A stretch of DNA of 18,129 bases from Proteobacteria bacterium UBA6522 (lineage in GTDB: Bacteria; Pseudomonadota; Gammaproteobacteria; Steroidobacterales; Rariloculaceae): the NCBI GenBank assembly GCA_002434915.1, contig DJLG01000140.1:1-18129 (forward strand), in the 5' to 3' direction. Each line of letters starts with the position of its first letter. The first letter of the stretch is position 1. A program made the position numbers and the translations under genes. Positions 1-7,746 of the stretch are shown here, piece by piece. The notes beneath the pieces were generated by a model. It made no database searches and was not told the DNA's origin. It saw nothing but the letters and a program-made list of their open reading frames with translations.

Positions 1-694
1 ATAGCATATGTTTTGCAGCATCTTGCTCTGCATTTCTTCGGCTCAAACCATGTCCCATAACAGCATCTTCTCCTACAGAACATTGGATTATGAAAATTCT
101 TTTATGAGGAGGCCCTTCCATTGAGCTTACATTGTATTCTGGCAGACCAAGGCCTCGAGCCTGTAGCCATTCTTGCAGCTTAGTTTTTGCATCTTTAAGG
201 CTTGCTGCATCGGGTAGCATTTCAAACCTATCACTTATAAGCCGATTTATGCATTTCTCTGCTTCTGCGAAGCCACCATCTAAAAGTATTCCACCGATCA
301 ATGCTTCTACGGCATTAGCAAGCACGGAGGAACGATTCCCACCCCCTGAGTTCTGCTCTCCTGCGCCAATAATGACATGTGATTCCAACTTTAACTCTCT
401 TCCAATATCAGCTAATGTCTCCCCTTTAACAAGCTCCGCTCTCATACGGCTCATATCCCCCTCAGATTCTGCACCTTTAACATTAAAAAGTTTCTGAGCA
501 ACAACAAAGCTCAGCAAAGCATCGCCAAGAAACTCAAGGCGTTCATTATTTTTTTTAGAAGCGCTACGGTGAGTTAATGCTTGCTCAAGCAGATCTGAAT
601 TCTTAAATTTATACCCAAGCTGTGCATTGGCCCAATCAAGCTGGGCAGCAACTACCTTCTCAGAGCTGGCTTTTTTAGAAGTTTTAGAAGTCAA
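1..694 (-). CDS. rnc: Ribonuclease III (partial, C-terminus cut by window edge)
   Basis: Double-strand-specific endoribonuclease that matures rRNA and processes structured mRNAs in the cytoplasm. Translating the minus strand from about 694 gives an uninterrupted frame. The family signature NERLEFLGDA lies at about residues 50-59, with the metal-binding Glu and Asp in it, and is preceded by ALTHRS. A second catalytic stretch, AVEALIGGILLDGG, follows. The dsRNA-binding domain runs from DAKTKLQEWLQ to SRRNAEQDAAKHML, where the window ends, so only a handful of C-terminal residues are missing. The frame is closed upstream by a stop. The only plausible initiator before the domain is TTG at 694, which gives an N-terminus somewhat longer than in E. 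coli. No Shine-Dalgarno is obvious. The gene follows lepB on the same strand, as in the conserved lepA-lepB-rnc-era order. Confidence 0.95.
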   Translation of the reverse strand, partial: MTSKTSKKASSEKVVAAQLDWANAQLGYKFKNSDLLEQALTHRSASKKNNERLEFLGDALLSFVVAQKLFNVKGAESEGDMSRMRAELVKGETLADIGRELKLESHVIIGAGEQNSGGGNRSSVLANAVEALIGGILLDGGFAEAEKCINRLISDRFEMLPDAASLKDAKTKLQEWLQARGLGLPEYNVSSMEGPPHKRIFIIQCSVGEDAVMGHGLSRRNAEQDAAKHML

Positions 695-754
695 ACATTT
701 ACAACAAGTGGAAAGTTATAATTTTGATCAATTGCCAAAGTTGAATGATGGCTT

Positions 755-782
755 GCTTATCTGATATTAGCATTCTATAAGC
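755..782 (-). promoter_or_regulatory. Weak hairpin in the rnc leader
   Basis: The 133-nt gap between lepB and rnc contains GCTTAT (755-760) and its complement ATAAGC (777-782) around a 16-nt loop. An alternative pairing GGCTT/AAGCC (750-754 with 779-783) competes with it. In E. coli the rnc leader forms a stem that RNase III cuts to repress its own message. This helix is short, so any such role here is only a guess. Nothing else is recognisable in the gap. Confidence 0.2.
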
Positions 783-827
783 CAGTATCTAACACTGCCA
801 TATCCACAGAAAAATTACAGTCATTTT

Positions 828-1619
828 TTACTCAATACTTTGGCCTATACGCCCCCACCGGGGTCCTCCATCACCAGGCCAGCGCCAGTTCATCCAGATC
901 CTCAGTGCTTTACCTACCATATGATACTCAGGAATAAACCGAACACTTTCAAATCGACTATCCTGACTATTATCACGATTATCTCCCATAACAAAGTAAT
1001 GGCCTTCGGGCACCACATAAGTACCGCCTGGGCTAAACCTACTACGAATATGTAATAAGTCATGTTCTTGGTCTCCCAGGCTCTCTCTGCCTAACTGTAT
1101 ACCTGGATTACCTTCATAGTCACCAATAAGTTCTAAAGAAACCACTTCGCCATTAATACTTAATTCTTTATCAGCTGATTCATAAACCACCACATCTCCT
1201 GGCAAACCAACAACTCGTTTGATGTAGTTAATACTCGGGTCAGCAGGCAATCTAAAAACAACAACATCGCCACGCGCCGGCTCTCCAATATCAAATATCT
1301 TAGTATTTATCACTGGAAGTCTTAAACCATATGAAAACTTACTCACAAAAATAAAATCACCGTCCAATAGAGTTGGCATCATAGAGCCAGATGGTATTCG
1401 AAATGGTTCAAACAGGAATGATCTTAAAACAAGCACAAGGAACAAAACAGGAAAAAAGGAACGAGCATATTCCACCAAGATTGGTTCTGAACGATACTTC
1501 TGGCCTGAGCTAAACTCACTTTCTAGCGCCACTCTACGACGCTTAAAGATAACGCTATCTAAGCACCAAATAAGGCCAGAGATAGTCGTAGCAATAACAA
1601 GTAGTAATGAAAAGTCCAA
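828..1619 (-). CDS. lepB: Signal peptidase I
   Basis: Inner-membrane serine protease that removes signal peptides from secreted preproteins. The 263-residue product has two N-terminal hydrophobic segments (about 4-20 and 55-70). The first family box IPSGSMMPTL follows, with nucleophile Ser79. Then comes GDVVVF, and the box YIKRVVGLPGD carries the general base Lys134. The later box MGDNRDNSQDSR is also intact. The protein is shorter than the E. coli enzyme (about 324 residues) because the periplasmic insert regions are smaller. Initiation is at TTG (1619-1617), preceded by AGGGTGG at a good distance; no ATG lies in this frame nearby. It lies 43 nt downstream of lepA and is probably cotranscribed with it. 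Confidence 0.96.
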   Translation of the reverse strand: MDFSLLLVIATTISGLIWCLDSVIFKRRRVALESEFSSGQKYRSEPILVEYARSFFPVLFLVLVLRSFLFEPFRIPSGSMMPTLLDGDFIFVSKFSYGLRLPVINTKIFDIGEPARGDVVVFRLPADPSINYIKRVVGLPGDVVVYESADKELSINGEVVSLELIGDYEGNPGIQLGRESLGDQEHDLLHIRSRFSPGGTYVVPEGHYFVMGDNRDNSQDSRFESVRFIPEYHMVGKALRIWMNWRWPGDGGPRWGRIGQSIE

Positions 1620-1662
1620 GAGCCACCCTAAGTTCTCATAAAAAATAGGAGGCGAGTATTCG

Positions 1663-3456
1663 TCATTTTCTGTCTGTCTGCAAGACGGCTAGGAAGGCCT
1701 CCTGAGGAATTTCAACCGAACCAAGCTGCTTCATACGGCGCTTTCCAGCTTTCTGTTTCTCTAACAACTTCCTCTTTCTTGTTACATCTCCACCATACAG
1801 TTTTGCAGTAACATCCTTTCTTAATGCCTTAACCGTGCTACGGGCAATTATCTGCCCACCAACGGCCGCCTGAATAGAAACTTCAAATTGTTGACGAGGA
1901 ACAACATCTTTCAACTTTTCCACTAACTGACGCCCACGCCTATCCGCAAAATTTTTATGCATAATCATAGACATTGCATCAACTCGTTCTTTATTAATCA
2001 GAATATCTAGTTTTATTAAATCCGCTGACTCAAACCGAGAAAATTGATAGTCAAATGAAGCATAACCACGACTTATAGATTTTAGACGGTCAAAAAAATC
2101 TAGCACTACTTCTGCCAAAGGAAGCTCATACTCAAGGGTAATTTGATTCCCTAGATATTGGAGCTTACGTTGCTTTCCACGCTTCTCTTCACATAGCTTT
2201 AATACGCCACCAACGAACTCTTTGGGCAACAAAAGATTAGCAATAATCAAGGGTTCTCTAATCTCTTTAATTTGCCCCCTATCAGGAAGTTGCGTTGGAT
2301 TATCTATCTTTATAATGTCTCCGCCGCTAGTTTCTATTTCATAAACTACTGTAGGCGCTGTAGAAATCAGCTCGATATCGTATTCTCTTTCCAATCGTTC
2401 CTGGACTATTTCTAGGTGTAACATACCTAGGAAACCACACCTAAACCCAAAACCAAGAGCAAGACTAGATTCTGGTTCAAAATTTAGAGCCGCATCATTT
2501 AGTCTTAATTTTTCTAACGCCTCCCTAAAATCCTCAAAGTCATCAGAATCAATTGGAAATAACCCAGCAAAAACTCGAGGCTGAATACGTTCAAACCCTG
2601 GCAAGGGCTGAGTATCTCCAAAACCCTGTTCACGAATGGTGTCTCCAACCGGAGCAGCATCAACCTCTTTTATACCAGCTATAACATATCCGACTTCACC
2701 TGCCTCTAAACACTCATGATCTGTCATTTTCGGAGTAAAAACGCCAACACGATCAACCTTATAACGCCTTACAGTAGAAAAAATCTCGATCTTGCTCCCT
2801 TTAGATAACTTACCATTCACAACCTTAACCAGAGACACAACACCGACATAACTATCAAACCATGAGTCAATAATCAGAGCCTGTAGTGGAGCATTTACAT
2901 TGCCCTTAGGGGAAGGAATGATGTTTACAATCTCTTCTAACAGATCTTCAATACCTTTACCGGTTTTAGCACTAATATGTAGAGCATCTTGGGCACTCAG
3001 ACCAATAATTTCTTCAATCTCATTAACAACACGATCTGGGTCTGCAGAAGGCAAATCAATCTTATTGATAACTGGTAATACCTCTAAATCCAGACTAATT
3101 GCTGAATAACAGTTTGCAACGCTCTGAGCCTCAACACCCTGAGCTGCATCGACAACCAATAAAGCTCCCTCACATGCAGCAAGAGAACGTGAAACCTCAT
3201 ATGAAAAATCCACATGTCCAGGGGTATCAATGATATTAAGCTGGTAGGTTTTACCATCCTTAGCGCAATACTCAAGAGCAACACTTTGCGCCTTAATAGT
3301 GATTCCACGCTCTCTCTCTAGATCCATAGAATCAAGAACTTGATCAGCCATTTCTCTATCTGACAAACCACCACACAACTGTATTAACCGATCGGCAAGG
3401 GTAGATTTACCGTGATCGATATGAGCAATTATTGAAAAATTTCGGATCCGTTCCAT
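1663..3456 (-). CDS. lepA: Elongation factor 4 (LepA GTPase)
   Basis: Translational GTPase that acts on ribosomes (back-translocation or initiation-linked fidelity). The 597-residue protein matches the family length. G1 is AHIDHGKST near residue 12, switch I/G2 is the ERERGITIK stretch, G3 is DTPGHVDF and G4 is NKID. EF-G-like domains follow, and the characteristic LepA C-terminus ends with QEAFLAVL. The start chosen is ATG at 3456 (MERIRNFSIIAHIDHGKST), which aligns with the usual N-terminus. The frame stays open to a TTG at 3477, but that would add seven residues not seen in the family and would sit almost on top of the candidate transcription start. It heads the lepA-lepB-rnc group. Confidence 0.97.
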   Translation of the reverse strand: MERIRNFSIIAHIDHGKSTLADRLIQLCGGLSDREMADQVLDSMDLERERGITIKAQSVALEYCAKDGKTYQLNIIDTPGHVDFSYEVSRSLAACEGALLVVDAAQGVEAQSVANCYSAISLDLEVLPVINKIDLPSADPDRVVNEIEEIIGLSAQDALHISAKTGKGIEDLLEEIVNIIPSPKGNVNAPLQALIIDSWFDSYVGVVSLVKVVNGKLSKGSKIEIFSTVRRYKVDRVGVFTPKMTDHECLEAGEVGYVIAGIKEVDAAPVGDTIREQGFGDTQPLPGFERIQPRVFAGLFPIDSDDFEDFREALEKLRLNDAALNFEPESSLALGFGFRCGFLGMLHLEIVQERLEREYDIELISTAPTVVYEIETSGGDIIKIDNPTQLPDRGQIKEIREPLIIANLLLPKEFVGGVLKLCEEKRGKQRKLQYLGNQITLEYELPLAEVVLDFFDRLKSISRGYASFDYQFSRFESADLIKLDILINKERVDAMSMIMHKNFADRRGRQLVEKLKDVVPRQQFEVSIQAAVGGQIIARSTVKALRKDVTAKLYGGDVTRKRKLLEKQKAGKRRMKQLGSVEIPQEAFLAVLQTDRK

Positions 3457-3486
3457 GGCCGAACACGAGATAGACAAATAAAATTC

Positions 3487-3492
3487 ATTATA
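3487..3492 (-). promoter_or_regulatory. Candidate -10 element upstream of lepA
   Basis: A perfect TATAAT on the minus strand (3492-3487), preceded by GGG, lies about 30 nt upstream of the lepA ATG. This would give a short leader of about 25 nt. No convincing -35 hexamer is present at 16-18 nt (AGAGGA is the best), so this is a weak call. The rest of the 3478-3611 gap is AT-rich with nothing else recognisable. Confidence 0.35.
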
Positions 3493-3600
3493 CCCTGCTT
3501 ATGCTGCAGTCCTCTTCTATCTTGAGTTCAATTATCAAACCATATATTTAGTAATCACAGAATCTTTAATGACTCTTCGTAATAAATAGCAAAGTATAAA

Positions 3601-3621
3601 GTCAGATTATCTTAATCAGAC
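3601..3621 (-). terminator. Imperfect hairpin over the rseC stop codon
   Basis: GTC-A-GATTA (3601-3609) pairs with TAATC-A-GAC (3613-3621) around a 3-nt loop, with one A-A mismatch. The structure includes the rseC TAA. Only a short, broken T run follows on the minus strand, so it may be a weak terminator or a 3' end stabiliser rather than a strong intrinsic terminator. Confidence 0.25.
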
Positions 3622-4043
3622 AAAACTATGGGCGATATATGGATATATTTTTCGCAATAGCGGCCTAATAAGGACCCAGTGACAAGCCCACCTAATGACC
3701 CAATAAAAGTTCCCAAATCATTCCCAAAACTGCTTATACCTAGCACAGCACCAGATAGAAGTCCTGCCCATGGTAATCCATGTAAAAAAAGCGTTCCAAG
3801 CATTAAAGACCGCGAACTCACAGAAACAGTCACAAGTTCATTGACGTGAGTCTGTAAAGAGTTTTTTATCCGTAGTGGCGGAGCAGACCTCCAACGCCAA
3901 AGACATCCTCCATCACAACCACTACATGCCTTATCACCTAATAGGTCAAGTTCCACCAAACCACCACTGCAAAGTGAACTTACGCGAGCACGTACGCTAA
4001 GATAATCTTCTGACAACTGGGAAAAAGTGTTATTACTCTGCAC
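3612..4043 (-). CDS. rseC: RseC/SoxR-reducing-system family membrane protein
   Basis: The 143-residue product fits the RseC family (about 150-160 residues). An N-terminal soluble part carries a cysteine cluster CSGCDGGC at about 39-46, followed by two hydrophobic helices (roughly 82-101 and 110-127) and a short C-terminal tail. In E. coli, RseC sits in the rpoE-rseA-rseB-rseC operon just upstream of lepA and belongs to the Rsx system that reduces SoxR. The Cys cluster suggests metal or Fe-S binding (inference). The gene starts at GTG 4043, 15 nt after the sdhE stop, and is followed by lepA, so the lepA side of the E. coli neighbourhood is kept. The sigma-E genes are absent and an sdh operon takes their place. 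No Shine-Dalgarno is clear. An alternative family, YgfX/CptA, is less likely because it lacks this cysteine cluster. Confidence 0.8.
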   Translation of the reverse strand: MQSNNTFSQLSEDYLSVRARVSSLCSGGLVELDLLGDKACSGCDGGCLWRWRSAPPLRIKNSLQTHVNELVTVSVSSRSLMLGTLFLHGLPWAGLLSGAVLGISSFGNDLGTFIGSLGGLVTGSLLGRYCEKYIHISPIVLSD

Positions 4044-4058
4044 ATTTCATAAATTAAT

Positions 4059-4313
4059 TTAATCTGAACTAAATACTCTCATACGTTGAAGCAGTTTTTC
4101 CATAATAGGATCACATTTGTATTTTCCTAAAAGGTGCGCGTGAAGCTCGGGATCCGGTAGTTCCAGCAACTCAGAAAAAAGATTTTTTTGCTCGACAGGT
4201 AAGCTTTCATATGATTGCGTTAGAAAAGTAATGAGTAAAACATCAAGCTCTCGCATGCCACGCCGACAACGCCATCGTAGTTTTGCAGTCTCAGTTGATA
4301 AAAACTCCGTCAA
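4059..4313 (-). CDS. sdhE: SdhE, FAD assembly factor for succinate dehydrogenase
   Basis: Small helical protein of about 84 residues (DUF339; homologue of mitochondrial SDHAF2/Sdh5 and of E. coli YgfY) that binds SdhA and promotes covalent attachment of FAD. The diagnostic RGxxE motif is seen in CRRGMRELD near residue 16, followed by the usual acidic and Leu-rich LLELPDPEL stretch. The start is uncertain. TTG at 4313, just after the sdhB TAG and preceded by AGGTGG, gives an N-terminus of family length. The frame also reaches a TTG at 4340 inside sdhB, which would add nine residues. Its position directly after sdhB in the same operon supports the role. rseC follows 15 nt downstream. Confidence 0.92.
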   Translation of the reverse strand: MTEFLSTETAKLRWRCRRGMRELDVLLITFLTQSYESLPVEQKNLFSELLELPDPELHAHLLGKYKCDPIMEKLLQRMRVFSSD

Positions 4314-4320
4314 AAGCCAC

Positions 4321-5103
4321 CTAGTGCCGACGATGAGCAATCAATTTCTTAATTTCAGAAATCGCTTTAGCAGGGTTAAGGTCCTTTGGACAAGCCTGGG
4401 TACAATTAAGAATCGTATGACATCTATAAAGTCTGAATGGATCTTCTAACGAATCCAAGCGTTCTCCTGTGGACTCGTCTCTACTGTCAACTATCCAACG
4501 ATATGACTGCAGTAATGCTGCTGGCCCAAGATATCGATCCGAATTCCACCAATAACTGGGACATGCAGTAGAACAGCAAGCGCATAGAATGCAGGCTGAT
4601 GGCTCATTAATCTTTCCCTGGTCTTCCTTGGACTGAAGTCTTTCTTTATCTGGTGGAGGCGGTGTCTTAGCTTCAAGCCATGGCTTTACGGATGCATACT
4701 GAGCATAAAAATTAGTCAAATCTGGTACTAAATCTTTAACTACAGGCATATGGGGAAGCGGATAAATCTTAACCGTACCCCTTACCTCCTCCACTGGCTT
4801 AAGACAAGCGAGTGTATTGACCCCATCAATGTTCATCGCGCATGAACCACATATGCCCTCTCGACATGAACGGCGAAAGGTTAGCGTAGGATCAATCTCA
4901 TTTTTTATCTTAATCAAAGCATCTAGAACCATAGGCCCACATTTATCCATGTCCACATCATAAGTATCGAGGGTTGGATTCGTGCCCGCATCTGGGTCAT
5001 AGCGGTATACAGAGATTTTTTTTAAATTCTTTGACTGGTCATCCCCAGCAAAGGTCTTCCCAGGCTTTACCCTTGAATTAACTGGAAGTCGGAACTGCGC
5101 CAT
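4321..5103 (-). CDS. sdhB: Succinate dehydrogenase iron-sulfur subunit
   Basis: Electron-transfer subunit of complex II, carrying electrons from the flavin in SdhA to quinone at the membrane anchor. The 260-residue product has the ferredoxin-type 2Fe-2S site (Cys80, Cys85, Cys88, Cys100). The C-terminal domain has 4Fe-4S ligands Cys171, Cys174, Cys177 and Cys238 and 3Fe-4S ligands Cys181, Cys228 and Cys234. The 2Fe-2S loop reads CREGICGSC with all cysteines, whereas E. coli SdhB has Asp at the third position. DLVPDLTNFYAQY and CILCACCSTACPSYWW also resemble the mitochondrial/alphaproteobacterial type. There is an N-terminal extension of about 28 residues before the first strand. ATG at 5103 is preceded by AGAGGAT. 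The gene is 24 nt downstream of sdhA. Confidence 0.98.
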   Translation of the reverse strand: MAQFRLPVNSRVKPGKTFAGDDQSKNLKKISVYRYDPDAGTNPTLDTYDVDMDKCGPMVLDALIKIKNEIDPTLTFRRSCREGICGSCAMNIDGVNTLACLKPVEEVRGTVKIYPLPHMPVVKDLVPDLTNFYAQYASVKPWLEAKTPPPPDKERLQSKEDQGKINEPSACILCACCSTACPSYWWNSDRYLGPAALLQSYRWIVDSRDESTGERLDSLEDPFRLYRCHTILNCTQACPKDLNPAKAISEIKKLIAHRRH

Positions 5104-5127
5104 TAGTTATCCTCTGTTATTCCTTAA

Positions 5128-6915
5128 TTAATAAGTTCGCGCCTTAGGTGGAATTGGCGCAACATCATCTGTTAGCGTATTCATTTGAACCGGTCGCTCA
5201 CCAAATTGAGCTTCACCTGACTCATTGATCCATACGAGGGTATGCTTCATCCAGTTCTCATCATCTCTATCTGGATAATCTTCCCGTGCCTGAGCACCGC
5301 GGCTCTCTGTTCTATGTGCAGCAGACTTAATAGTACCCATCGCCTGGATCAAAAGATTTTCTAGCTCAAAAGTTTCCATAAGATCGGTATTCCAGATCAA
5401 AGAACGATCAGCAACCGACACATCTGAGAATCCTGAAAATATAGGCTCAAGAAGATTAATACCTTCCTGAAGAGACTCCCCGGTACGAAAGACCGCCGCA
5501 TGATTCTGCATGACTCTCTGCATTTGCAAACGCAGTTCTGCTGTTGAAGTACTACCCTTAGCATTTCTAAGACGATCTACACGATCAACAGCCACTTGAC
5601 CTGCATCCTTTGCAAGGGCTGAAAATCTATCGCCATGCTTAATTAACTCACCACAACGGATGGCTGCAGCACGTCCAAAAACAACCAAATCAATCAATGA
5701 ATTTGAACCAAGACGATTAGCCCCATGCACAGAAACGCAACCGGCTTCGCCCACGGCCATTAGACCAGGCACTACATACTCTTCATTTTCACTATTTGCA
5801 CTGACTACCTCTCCATAGAAGTTTGTGGGAATACCTCCCATGTTGTAGTGAACCGTCGGAATAACTGGAATTGGATCTTTAGTAACATCAACTCCAGCAA
5901 AAATCTTAGCCGTCTCTGCAATACCTGGTAGACGTTCGTCTATAACATCTGTTCCAAGATGCTCTAGGTGCAGATGAACATGGTCTTGCTCTGACCCAAC
6001 ACCACGCCCTTCACGAATCTCCATAGTAATTGAACGACTTACGACATCCCTTGATGCCAAATCCTTAGCATTGGGAGCGTAGCGCTCCATAAACCGTTCT
6101 CCTTCAGAATTTGTGAGATAACCTCCTTCTCCACGAGAGCCCTCCGTTATCAAGCAACCCGAACCATAAATACCCGTTGGGTGAAACTGGACAAACTCCA
6201 TATCTTGCAGCGGGAGTCCGGCACGCTGCACCATTGCATTACCATCTCCTGTACAAATATGAGCTGCCGTGCAAGAAAAATAAGCTCGGCCATAGCCTCC
6301 TGTAGCCAGGATCACCATCTTTGAACGAAATCTATGTAAGCGCCCCTCTGCGAGGTCAAGAGCTACTATTCCACAACAAACTCCATTTTCCATGATGAGA
6401 TCAATTGCAAAATATTCAATGAAAAATTCAGCCTCATGTTTTAGCGACTGTTGGTAAAGTGTATGCAACATTGCATGACCTGTTCGGTCGGCTGCTGCAC
6501 ATGTTCGCTGTGCTGTGCCCTCACCGTAATTTGTTGTCATGCCTCCAAAAGGACGTTGATATATAAGCCCATCCTCAGTTCGGGAAAAAGGCACACCATA
6601 ATGTTCAAGCTCTACAACAGAAGCTGGCGCCTCTTTACACATATACTCAATAGCATCCTGATCGCCCAACCAATCAGAGCCTTTAACAGTGTCATACATA
6701 TGCCAACGCCAATCATCATCTCCCATATTGCCAAGGGCTGCACTAATGCCACCCTGTGCTGCAACAGTATGACTTCGGGTTGGAAAAACTTTTGAAATAC
6801 ATGCAGTACTGAGACCCTGTTCAGCCAAACCAAGTGTTGCGCGCAGCCCAGAACCTCCAGCCCCTACAACAACTACGTCATAAGTGTGGTCTATGAACTC
6901 ATACTCTTTAGTCAT
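5128..6915 (-). CDS. sdhA: Succinate dehydrogenase flavoprotein subunit
   Basis: Catalytic subunit oxidising succinate to fumarate with covalently bound FAD, on the cytoplasmic face of the inner membrane. The 595-residue protein begins with the dinucleotide-binding fold VVVVGAGGSGLRA (about 14-26). The flavinylated histidine is His49 in SHTVAAQGG. Substrate and proton-relay motifs HPTGIYGSG, TEGSRGEGG, ERFMERYAPNAKDLASRD and VHYNMGGIPTN are intact, as is the FAD-binding GANRLGSNSL. The wording of these motifs (FSCTAAHICTGDGNAM, IYGSGCLITEG) is closer to mitochondrial/alphaproteobacterial SdhA than to E. coli SdhA. ATG at 6915 overlaps the sdhD TGA in an ATGA, so translation is probably coupled. 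The flanking sdhAF4 and sdhE supply its likely maturation factors. Confidence 0.98.
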   Translation of the reverse strand: MTKEYEFIDHTYDVVVVGAGGSGLRATLGLAEQGLSTACISKVFPTRSHTVAAQGGISAALGNMGDDDWRWHMYDTVKGSDWLGDQDAIEYMCKEAPASVVELEHYGVPFSRTEDGLIYQRPFGGMTTNYGEGTAQRTCAAADRTGHAMLHTLYQQSLKHEAEFFIEYFAIDLIMENGVCCGIVALDLAEGRLHRFRSKMVILATGGYGRAYFSCTAAHICTGDGNAMVQRAGLPLQDMEFVQFHPTGIYGSGCLITEGSRGEGGYLTNSEGERFMERYAPNAKDLASRDVVSRSITMEIREGRGVGSEQDHVHLHLEHLGTDVIDERLPGIAETAKIFAGVDVTKDPIPVIPTVHYNMGGIPTNFYGEVVSANSENEEYVVPGLMAVGEAGCVSVHGANRLGSNSLIDLVVFGRAAAIRCGELIKHGDRFSALAKDAGQVAVDRVDRLRNAKGSTSTAELRLQMQRVMQNHAAVFRTGESLQEGINLLEPIFSGFSDVSVADRSLIWNTDLMETFELENLLIQAMGTIKSAAHRTESRGAQAREDYPDRDDENWMKHTLVWINESGEAQFGERPVQMNTLTDDVAPIPPKARTY

Positions 6916-7298
6916 ATTGCCGCCCCTAAAGCCACCTTTAATATCGCAAAAACCCCAGTTACTGCTACTAGGATATGAGCAAAGGAAACGGCAACAATCG
7001 TAATAATCTTCAAGCTTGAGGAATGTACATAGTCTTCCACAACCACCTGTACACCCAGTTGAGAGTGATAGGTCATAGTAATCAACGTAAGAATAAGCAA
7101 AATACTATTAACTGGATGCCTAACAAATTCCACTACGGAACTGTAATCCAGTTGATCCATAGCACCTAAAGCAACCGAAAACCATAAACCAAGGGGTATA
7201 AGCGCAACAGCTGATAGTCGCTGCATCCACCAGTGTTCTGCCCCCTCTTTAGCAGAACCAAGCCCTATAACTTTATTTAGCGGACTGACAAGACTCAT
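6912..7298 (-). CDS. sdhD: Succinate dehydrogenase membrane anchor subunit D
   Basis: Small membrane subunit that, with SdhC, holds heme b and the ubiquinone site. The 128-residue product has three hydrophobic helices (about 28-47, 65-82 and 97-120). Helix 2 contains the heme/quinone pattern TYHSQLGVQVVVEDYVH, with His78 and the Asp89-Tyr90 pair typical of the family. The start chosen is ATG at 7298, because AGGTG lies 6 nt upstream of it; the frame also contains GTG and TTG just before (7301 and 7304), which would leave no room for the ribosome-binding site. The AGGTG overlaps the sdhC stop, so the two are translationally coupled. The 3' end overlaps sdhA by four bases. Confidence 0.95.
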   Translation of the reverse strand: MSLVSPLNKVIGLGSAKEGAEHWWMQRLSAVALIPLGLWFSVALGAMDQLDYSSVVEFVRHPVNSILLILTLITMTYHSQLGVQVVVEDYVHSSSLKIITIVAVSFAHILVAVTGVFAILKVALGAAI

Positions 7299-7308
7299 CA
7301 CCAAGCAC

Positions 7309-7689
7309 CTATAAAATAACCACTAGTGAGTAACTCACTGAAGCAATCAGAGAAAAAATAACCACGCACCATCCACTCATATGATAATGAGCTGGATCAA
7401 GTCCAATACCTACATCCCAAACCAAATGACGTACACCATTACCAAGATGGTAGAAAAAACAAAAACACCAGCCAATATAAAAAAGCTTAAAGAGCCCACT
7501 GCTTAGAATAGTATGAGCGTTGTCATATGCCTGTTCTCCCCCTGCAATTGAAACTAGCCAATAAAGAAGTACAAAGGCACCTAAAGATAAAGTGATCCCT
7601 GTACCTCGATGCATAACGGACAATACACTGGTGATCTGAGGGCGATAGATCTGCAAATGCGGCGATAATGGCCGCTCTACCATTTTCAT
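7309..7689 (-). CDS. sdhC: Succinate dehydrogenase cytochrome b556 subunit C
   Basis: Heme b-binding membrane subunit of complex II. The 126-residue product starts with the family box RPLSPHLQIYRPQ (6-18) and the conserved SVMHRGTGI (24-32), which lines the quinone pocket. Three hydrophobic helices follow (roughly 33-50, 67-83 and 104-125). The second carries YHLGNGVRHLVWD with His81 and His88 spaced as in E. coli His84/His91; His81 is the expected heme ligand. HRGTGI and NGVRHLxWD again resemble the mitochondrial type. ATG at 7689 is preceded by AAGGAA. It is the second gene of the operon, 57 nt after sdhAF4. Confidence 0.97.
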   Translation of the reverse strand: MKMVERPLSPHLQIYRPQITSVLSVMHRGTGITLSLGAFVLLYWLVSIAGGEQAYDNAHTILSSGLFKLFYIGWCFCFFYHLGNGVRHLVWDVGIGLDPAHYHMSGWCVVIFSLIASVSYSLVVIL

Positions 7690-7746
7690 TGTTTTTAAGT
7701 TCCTTTTTAGGGCAATACAGTTGCGGTATGAATGTATCCGCTTACG

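Noticed and set aside
132..497. 121-codon plus-strand ORF
   Set aside because: Antisense to the RNase III frame, which carries clear family motifs; Ser-rich composition is typical of a shadow ORF.
3457..3477. Upstream TTG start for lepA adding seven residues
   Set aside because: The ATG at 3456 matches the family N-terminus, and the TTG would sit almost at the candidate transcription start.
6451..6795. 114-codon plus-strand ORF inside sdhA
   Set aside because: Antisense to highly conserved sdhA sequence; Cys- and His-rich composition reflects the complement of sdhA codons.
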